58,499 bases of DNA from Paludibacter jiangxiensis (lineage in GTDB: Bacteria > Bacteroidota > Bacteroidia > Bacteroidales > Paludibacteraceae), in assembly GCA_945870155.1 (NCBI GenBank), contig CAMBSB010000014.1, positions 1 through 58,499 on the forward strand, given 5' to 3'. Numbering within the stretch: position 1 is the stretch's first letter; each line of letters starts with the position of its first letter. Under the pieces are notes generated by a model. It was given only the letters and a program-made list of their open reading frames with translations, had not been told where the DNA came from and did not search any database. Position numbers and translations under genes: made by a program. Positions 54,081-58,499 of this stretch are shown here, piece by piece.

Positions 54081-55652
54081 CTACCTCAATACATTCTTTT
54101 TTACACCTTTTGCAAATTCTATTTTCTTTGTTTTCCCCAAAATATGATTTCCATCGAGAGTTATGGCAGAACTGTTAGCGTCATTTACCTTCACAAAAGT
54201 AGTGGTCGCAGGTTTTGGAATGCAATTTTCGATGATGGCATTCTTTACGCTGTTCAGTTCAATAAATACTCCGGCATTGTTTGGTGCTTGCGCTCCGGTT
54301 AATTTATCCAGATTTAGATTTTCAATATTGCTAAACGTAAAAGCATTTCGCCATAAGGGTTCCGTATTTTTAGCATCCCAATTGATTGAAACATCTTGCA
54401 GCGTCAACTGATTCACATTTACAGCATAGAAAGCATCATCGGCTCGTTTCTCTAAATAATTCTCAGGATGCATAAATAACTGTACATTATTCAGCTTAAT
54501 ATTTTGAAGTGGATGTGCGGCATCAAACCCTTCCAGCTTGGAAGTACCCTCGCCATGGGCAATAATATTGTCGAAACTGATGTTTCGGATAGTTCCAATT
54601 TTGGAATTGGGGGTGCGCTGACGAACCACCAACCAAATAGGGTCGGCATTACCCCACCAAAAGTAATCACGACGTTTTAACTCCAACACAATATTTGAAA
54701 ACTGGATGTTTTCGGCTGTTGCGCCATCTCTGATGACTATGCTTAATCCTCTGTTAGAGTCACGTACCACGCAATTATTGATGGTAATATAGCGGAAATC
54801 GGCATGACTTTCGGTACCTAATTTAATGGCTGTGGACGATGATTGGAAAATGCAATTCGTCACCGTAATATTTTCGCAAGGACGTGAAACACCCAAGGTG
54901 CTGGTGGTTTTAAGCACCAAGGCATCGTCGCCTGTTTCAACAATTGAATTCATGATAGTCACATTCTGACAGCCGTCAATATCAATTCCATCGGCATTGA
55001 CACCTCTTTTCATATTGGAAGCAATGTAGATATTGTCAATAAAAACATGGTCGGACCAGCGAATGTGAGTAGTCCAAAACTGTGAATTAACCAATCGAAT
55101 GTCGCGCAACGTAACAAAGCTACATTCTTCTAAATATAGCATACACACAATTGGTTTTATGTGCTGATAACTAGTCATTTCTATGCCGATTTTTCGCGCA
55201 TTTTGATAGGCCTGACCCATGAAATCGTCGTTCCAAGTAACGTTTACTACTTTGTGTGCGGCACATCCATCAATGGTGCCTTTGCCCATAATGCTAATGT
55301 TTTTGGCATTACGAGCATAAATCAATACTGGAATTATATCTCCACTATTGTTTTGACTCATTTTGTAATCGTTGGTATCTCTGCTGGCATAAAGCGTTGC
55401 TCCAGCTTCGAGAAACAGGCAAACATTGTCTTTGAGCACAATATTCCCCGATTTATATTTCCCAGGTGGAAAATAAACGCGTCCGCCACCTGCATGATAA
55501 CATTTGTCGATGGCAGATTGTATTTTTTCAGTGGAAACAATGGAACTATCGGCAACTACACCAAAGTCCAACACGTTATAATCAGTGGTCGCAGCGAGAC
55601 TTGTTCCGATTATAGAAAACGCAATTAATAAAACGAATGTGAGTTTTTTCAT
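54081..55652 (-). CDS. GH28-like beta-helix glycosidase
   Basis: 523 residues with signal peptide 1-20 (SLAA). YNVLDFGVVADSSIVSTEKI and GGRVYFPPGKYKSGNIVLKD are the standard N-cap. The active-site aspartates appear as NADG (219-222, Asp221) and GDDALVLKTT (241-250, Asp242/Asp243). The GHG motif is lacking and TAIKLGTESHADFRY follows instead. The protein resembles the GH28 enzyme at 48271 in layout but is clearly diverged from it. It is probably an exo-acting alpha-galacturonosidase or a rhamnogalacturonan-type enzyme of the periplasm. The GH78 gene lies 24 bases upstream; galacturonosidase and rhamnosidase side by side suggest a Rha-GalA containing target. Confidence 0.82.
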   Translation of the reverse strand: MKKLTFVLLIAFSIIGTSLAATTDYNVLDFGVVADSSIVSTEKIQSAIDKCYHAGGGRVYFPPGKYKSGNIVLKDNVCLFLEAGATLYASRDTNDYKMSQNNSGDIIPVLIYARNAKNISIMGKGTIDGCAAHKVVNVTWNDDFMGQAYQNARKIGIEMTSYQHIKPIVCMLYLEECSFVTLRDIRLVNSQFWTTHIRWSDHVFIDNIYIASNMKRGVNADGIDIDGCQNVTIMNSIVETGDDALVLKTTSTLGVSRPCENITVTNCIFQSSSTAIKLGTESHADFRYITINNCVVRDSNRGLSIVIRDGATAENIQFSNIVLELKRRDYFWWGNADPIWLVVRQRTPNSKIGTIRNISFDNIIAHGEGTSKLEGFDAAHPLQNIKLNNVQLFMHPENYLEKRADDAFYAVNVNQLTLQDVSINWDAKNTEPLWRNAFTFSNIENLNLDKLTGAQAPNNAGVFIELNSVKNAIIENCIPKPATTTFVKVNDANSSAITLDGNHILGKTKKIEFAKGVKKNVLR

Positions 55653-55676
55653 TTTGATAATTTATAATTTTTTTGC

Positions 55677-58037
55677 CTACAAAACTTCGATTTTGTTAAT
55701 GCCTGAATATATTTTTCGTACTTTTCCATTCCAAACAAATTCTCCCGACAGTGCTTCAGGCAATATTATCTCGGCTGCAATACCATTTAATCCTTGACGA
55801 ATAAATTTTACTTTTATTTCGCCATTAGGATGCGGCATGTTGGCTTCTGCATTTTTCAGGTTTCCAAGATTTGGCGCAATGCGAACTTTCCGAAAACCAA
55901 GCTCCATAGGTCTTATTCCGCACACCGTTGCCAGTAAATCGTAATTTGGACTGGCACTCCAAGCATGGCAATCGCTACGACTTGGCTCTGGCGTTTCGGG
56001 AAAAGTGGTTAATCCCAAGGTCAAAGCTTGCCTCCATGGCTCAAGTGAGTCAATATATTCATTGCCTAAACCGGCTTGAAAAAGTGCTTGTGCCAAATAA
56101 AACCGAAAATAAATAGTGCTCTGAATTAGCGATTTGTCGTTCAGCACTTTGGTCATCAACACCTTTTGCTGCTTGGCAGGAATAGTGTTGGTCAGCACAC
56201 CCCAGATATTGGCATGTTGACTGAAACTAGTTTTATCGGGCGTATCGGATAATAATTGTCGTTTTTCGTCCCAACAATTTTTATAAACTGCTTTTGATAT
56301 TTTTATTGCTAAGTGCGAATAATACGTAGCTTGTTCTGACTTTCCTTGCGCATTGAAAATGGCTGCTGCATGTTGCAGTGAATACACAAACTGCAAGGTG
56401 GTAATGGCTGATTCACCATCAATCCCGCCACCCAAGGGAACGCCTCCTTGATTAATTTTTGTGTTCCAAGGCCATTCTTTGGCCCAGTCCACAAAACTCC
56501 AATAAGGCGTGTTGCCCAACATTCCTGTTTTGGCATCAATGTGTCGTTCGTACCAATCGAGCACTCCGTAAATTCCGGGTAAAAATTGTCGTACAAAATC
56601 CACATCTGTACGGTGCATACTATAATCGTAAATCATATCTACCCAAAAAAGCGAAAAAGGCGGAATTACTTTCTGTTTTGCGTTCGAAGGGTAACTGCTC
56701 AATGTCAATCCTTCGCCAAAACGAGAACTATTGAGCATAGTTATGGCTTGCTGCATCAATCGGTCGTCGCCCGAAACATAGAGCGAAATAAGTGCCTGAA
56801 TGCGTGTGTCGCCCACATATTGCAATCGCTCGTAATACGGACAATCCATGTACGTATCCATGGCACAAAGCTGTGCGGTGCGCCAACCTACATTCCAAAT
56901 GTTTGACAACAAAGTATCGTTGCTAGCAAACTTGGCTTTTTCTTGGAAAGGATAACCCACAGCCATTTGCTGTAAATCATCCAATACCAAGGCTTCATCT
57001 GAGGTCGAAATATCTAATTGCAAGTAGCGGTAAGTGCGATATTCGATGGGTTGAAATACACAATTTGTATCACCGCTTGCCACAATTACATCTTTGAAGC
57101 CTTTAGCAATTTTGTTATCTATTTCGTTGCGGTTGCCTTTTTGTCCTTTGCTGTCGAATAAGGATTCGCAATACGTAAGCGTTATTTTAGCCCCTTTTCC
57201 ATTGCTGAAAGTGAGCGACGGAAAAGCATTGATTAATGTGGTTTGGTCCAGCAAAATACTTACATTGGAATGTGGAGCAATACTGATTTTTTGTTTTCCA
57301 TTTAAAAAACCTTGATTTACAGGTATTGTTGATCTTCGCACAACCGGAAATGGCAGCATTTTTTCGTCCAACATTGGAATCATACGTGGAGTTAGTACCC
57401 AAGTGCAACCCGAACCAAAACCTTTTGGATTTCCACGCTCTAAGCTTTTAGCATTAAGCCATTTATCCGTAGAACACGCTTTCCAATTCCAGTTATATCT
57501 ACTTCCCTGAATGCTATCGCCACAACCAATTAGCAAATAACCAGTTTCATCAGCTTTCAAAATCGCTTTGGGCGAATAAGCTTCATTCTGCTCCACTTTC
57601 CAAGTGTTATTTGTATTCACAGCATTGTAAATCGCATTTTCAGCTTGCAAAATAAATGCCGTTTTCATAGAAATTTGGTTTTCGCCTTTTTCGTTTCCAA
57701 AATTCCACACCAAGGCAGCTAAGTTATTTTCCCCCTTTACTAAATAAGGTGCAAGGTCGATGGTATCGTAAAACCAATTGTTGGCATCTCCCAAAACAGG
57801 CCCAGATGCTACAAAACGTCCATTCACAAATAATTTGTATTTATTGTCGGCCGAAACATGCACTGGATAGGTGGTTGGTTTATCGGTCAACATTATTGTT
57901 TTCCGAAAATGAAACACACCATAATTTTGCAAATCGGCTTGCGGATGTGCTATCCAATGCGCATCCCAAGCCAATTTGTATTCGCTTTTTACCCAAAAAC
58001 TTGATAGAAGAAGAAACGAAAGTAACCAAATCTTCAT
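55677..58037 (-). CDS. GH78 alpha-L-rhamnosidase
   Basis: 786 residues from the ATG at 58037; a TTG two codons earlier is in frame. Signal peptide to about 19 (WVKS). The N-terminal beta-sandwich (about 20-230) has WIAHPQADL, YKLFVNGRFVASGP and LAPYLVKGENNLAALVW. The (alpha/alpha)6 catalytic barrel begins about 370 and has YMDCPYYERLQYVGDTR, in which Asp398, Glu403 and Asp410 correspond to the conserved acidic residues of the family. The distal motif EPSRSDCHAWSASPNYDLLA is also typical, and a C-terminal beta-sandwich ends the protein. It releases alpha-L-rhamnose in the periplasm. The gene starts 9 bases after the stop of the previous gene. Confidence 0.93.
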   Translation of the reverse strand: MKIWLLSFLLLSSFWVKSEYKLAWDAHWIAHPQADLQNYGVFHFRKTIMLTDKPTTYPVHVSADNKYKLFVNGRFVASGPVLGDANNWFYDTIDLAPYLVKGENNLAALVWNFGNEKGENQISMKTAFILQAENAIYNAVNTNNTWKVEQNEAYSPKAILKADETGYLLIGCGDSIQGSRYNWNWKACSTDKWLNAKSLERGNPKGFGSGCTWVLTPRMIPMLDEKMLPFPVVRRSTIPVNQGFLNGKQKISIAPHSNVSILLDQTTLINAFPSLTFSNGKGAKITLTYCESLFDSKGQKGNRNEIDNKIAKGFKDVIVASGDTNCVFQPIEYRTYRYLQLDISTSDEALVLDDLQQMAVGYPFQEKAKFASNDTLLSNIWNVGWRTAQLCAMDTYMDCPYYERLQYVGDTRIQALISLYVSGDDRLMQQAITMLNSSRFGEGLTLSSYPSNAKQKVIPPFSLFWVDMIYDYSMHRTDVDFVRQFLPGIYGVLDWYERHIDAKTGMLGNTPYWSFVDWAKEWPWNTKINQGGVPLGGGIDGESAITTLQFVYSLQHAAAIFNAQGKSEQATYYSHLAIKISKAVYKNCWDEKRQLLSDTPDKTSFSQHANIWGVLTNTIPAKQQKVLMTKVLNDKSLIQSTIYFRFYLAQALFQAGLGNEYIDSLEPWRQALTLGLTTFPETPEPSRSDCHAWSASPNYDLLATVCGIRPMELGFRKVRIAPNLGNLKNAEANMPHPNGEIKVKFIRQGLNGIAAEIILPEALSGEFVWNGKVRKIYSGINKIEVL

Positions 58038-58046
58038 ACTCAATTT

Positions 58047-58499
58047 TTATTTTTCAATAGGCACAAAAAGCACAGCATCGGCAATTGCAATTCCAGCCTG
58101 ATTTGCAATCACTTTCACCGAAGGATATTTTTTTGAATTCAACTCATAGCGCCCCAATTTCACCCAATGATGGCGATTGGCTTTTTGGTCGATTGTTGTT
58201 TTAAGTGTTTCTTTACCAGTAGAAATTTGCGCAACGATAGTAGCTGACCATTCGGGCGTATTTACAGGTTTTTCGGGGCAATACAAATACACATCATACA
58301 TGCCCGAGTCAACGATTTTAGCCGTAAACTGCACCTCACTTACACTTTTCCCATCAGCCTGTGTCATCAGATAATCCATTTTGTTTGATGCAATTGGTTT
58401 TGCGGGAATCTCCCAATTACCATTTTGTTCTATTTGTTTTGTATCCGAATTATCTACCAATACTTCCGGTTTTCGTCCGTCTAAATAGGGATTTTTTGC
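58047..58499 (-). CDS. Golvesin/xanthan-lyase-type C-terminal domain protein, 5' part outside window
   Basis: The frame is open to the window edge, so these are the last 150 residues of a longer protein; the TTG at 58460 is not a real start. The sequence has the layout of golvesin C-terminal-like beta-sandwich domains: VLVDNSDTKQIEQNGNWE, QFTAKIVDSGMYDVYLYCPE, HHWVKLGRYELNSKKYPSVK, GIAIADAVLFVP. In Bacteroidota this module is attached to FAD-dependent oxidoreductases, xanthan-lyase-like proteins and diverse glycosidases, so the enzymatic part cannot be named from here. The DGRKP stretch at its upstream edge suggests a short linker. It is probably the upstream member of the same operon. Confidence 0.7.
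   Translation of the reverse strand, partial: AKNPYLDGRKPEVLVDNSDTKQIEQNGNWEIPAKPIASNKMDYLMTQADGKSVSEVQFTAKIVDSGMYDVYLYCPEKPVNTPEWSATIVAQISTGKETLKTTIDQKANRHHWVKLGRYELNSKKYPSVKVIANQAGIAIADAVLFVPIEK

Noticed and set aside
1-58499. CRISPR arrays, tRNA, rRNA, insertion sequences and phage genes
   Set aside because: No regularly spaced repeats, no tRNA-like cloverleaf and no transposase or integrase reading frame noticed on either strand.

Overview
The window looks like part of a Bacteroidota chromosome, probably a fermentative or environmental Bacteroidales relative; the genus cannot be fixed from sequence alone. The evidence is a SusC/SusD pair, at least a dozen proteins ending in type A type IX secretion (T9SS) C-terminal sorting domains, Bacteroidota-type promoters (TTG/TTTG, about 19-20 bases, TAnnTTTG) and AT-rich, weakly Shine-Dalgarno-led genes. 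Essentially all of it is devoted to capturing and degrading a complex carbohydrate.

Plus-strand left part (1-23148). The 3' end of a secreted T9SS protein is followed by an exported GH94/GH36-like enzyme, three secreted parallel beta-helix proteins that share leaders and terminators (apparent tandem duplicates), a small 58-residue protein, a 1211-residue multi-domain T9SS protein, a GH120-type beta-xylosidase candidate, and a SusD lipoprotein followed by a SusC TonB-dependent transporter (reverse of the usual order). An AAA_14/DUF4143 ATPase gene with its own promoter sits in reverse between two of the beta-helix paralogues.

Middle (23153-28589). A minus-strand secreted alpha/alpha-toroid enzyme of a family I do not recognise ends against susC. 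It is divergent from a plus-strand BNR/Asp-box beta-propeller T9SS protein.

Right part (28666-58499), all on the minus strand and mostly with 7-60 base gaps, reads like one operon of at least 15 genes. Read from its 5' side (right to left) it encodes: the end of a golvesin-domain protein, GH78 rhamnosidase, GH28-like, GH92, NPCBM-GH27, GH28, divergent GH92, a second exported GH94-like enzyme, CE4-like deacetylase, GH3, parallel beta-helix protein, heparinase II/III-like lyase with PKD domain, a second alpha/alpha-toroid protein, another beta-helix protein, and GH88 unsaturated-uronyl hydrolase. The promoter-proximal half lacks sorting domains (periplasmic exo-enzymes). The distal half mostly carries T9SS sorting domains (cell-surface or secreted endo-enzymes and lyases).

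Inferred joint function: surface lyases and the deacetylase open an acidic, possibly acetylated polysaccharide; SusC/D imports fragments; periplasmic exo-glycosidases strip rhamnose, galacturonate, mannose, galactose, xylose and glucose. No sulfatase, regulator (ECF sigma/FecR, hybrid two-component system or SusR) or GH105 is visible. Notable items are a decayed GH92 C-terminus after the second GH28 gene, covarying inverted repeats in the leaders of duplicated genes, a heptanucleotide tract in a sorting domain, and the likely non-phosphorolytic exported GH94-like pair.
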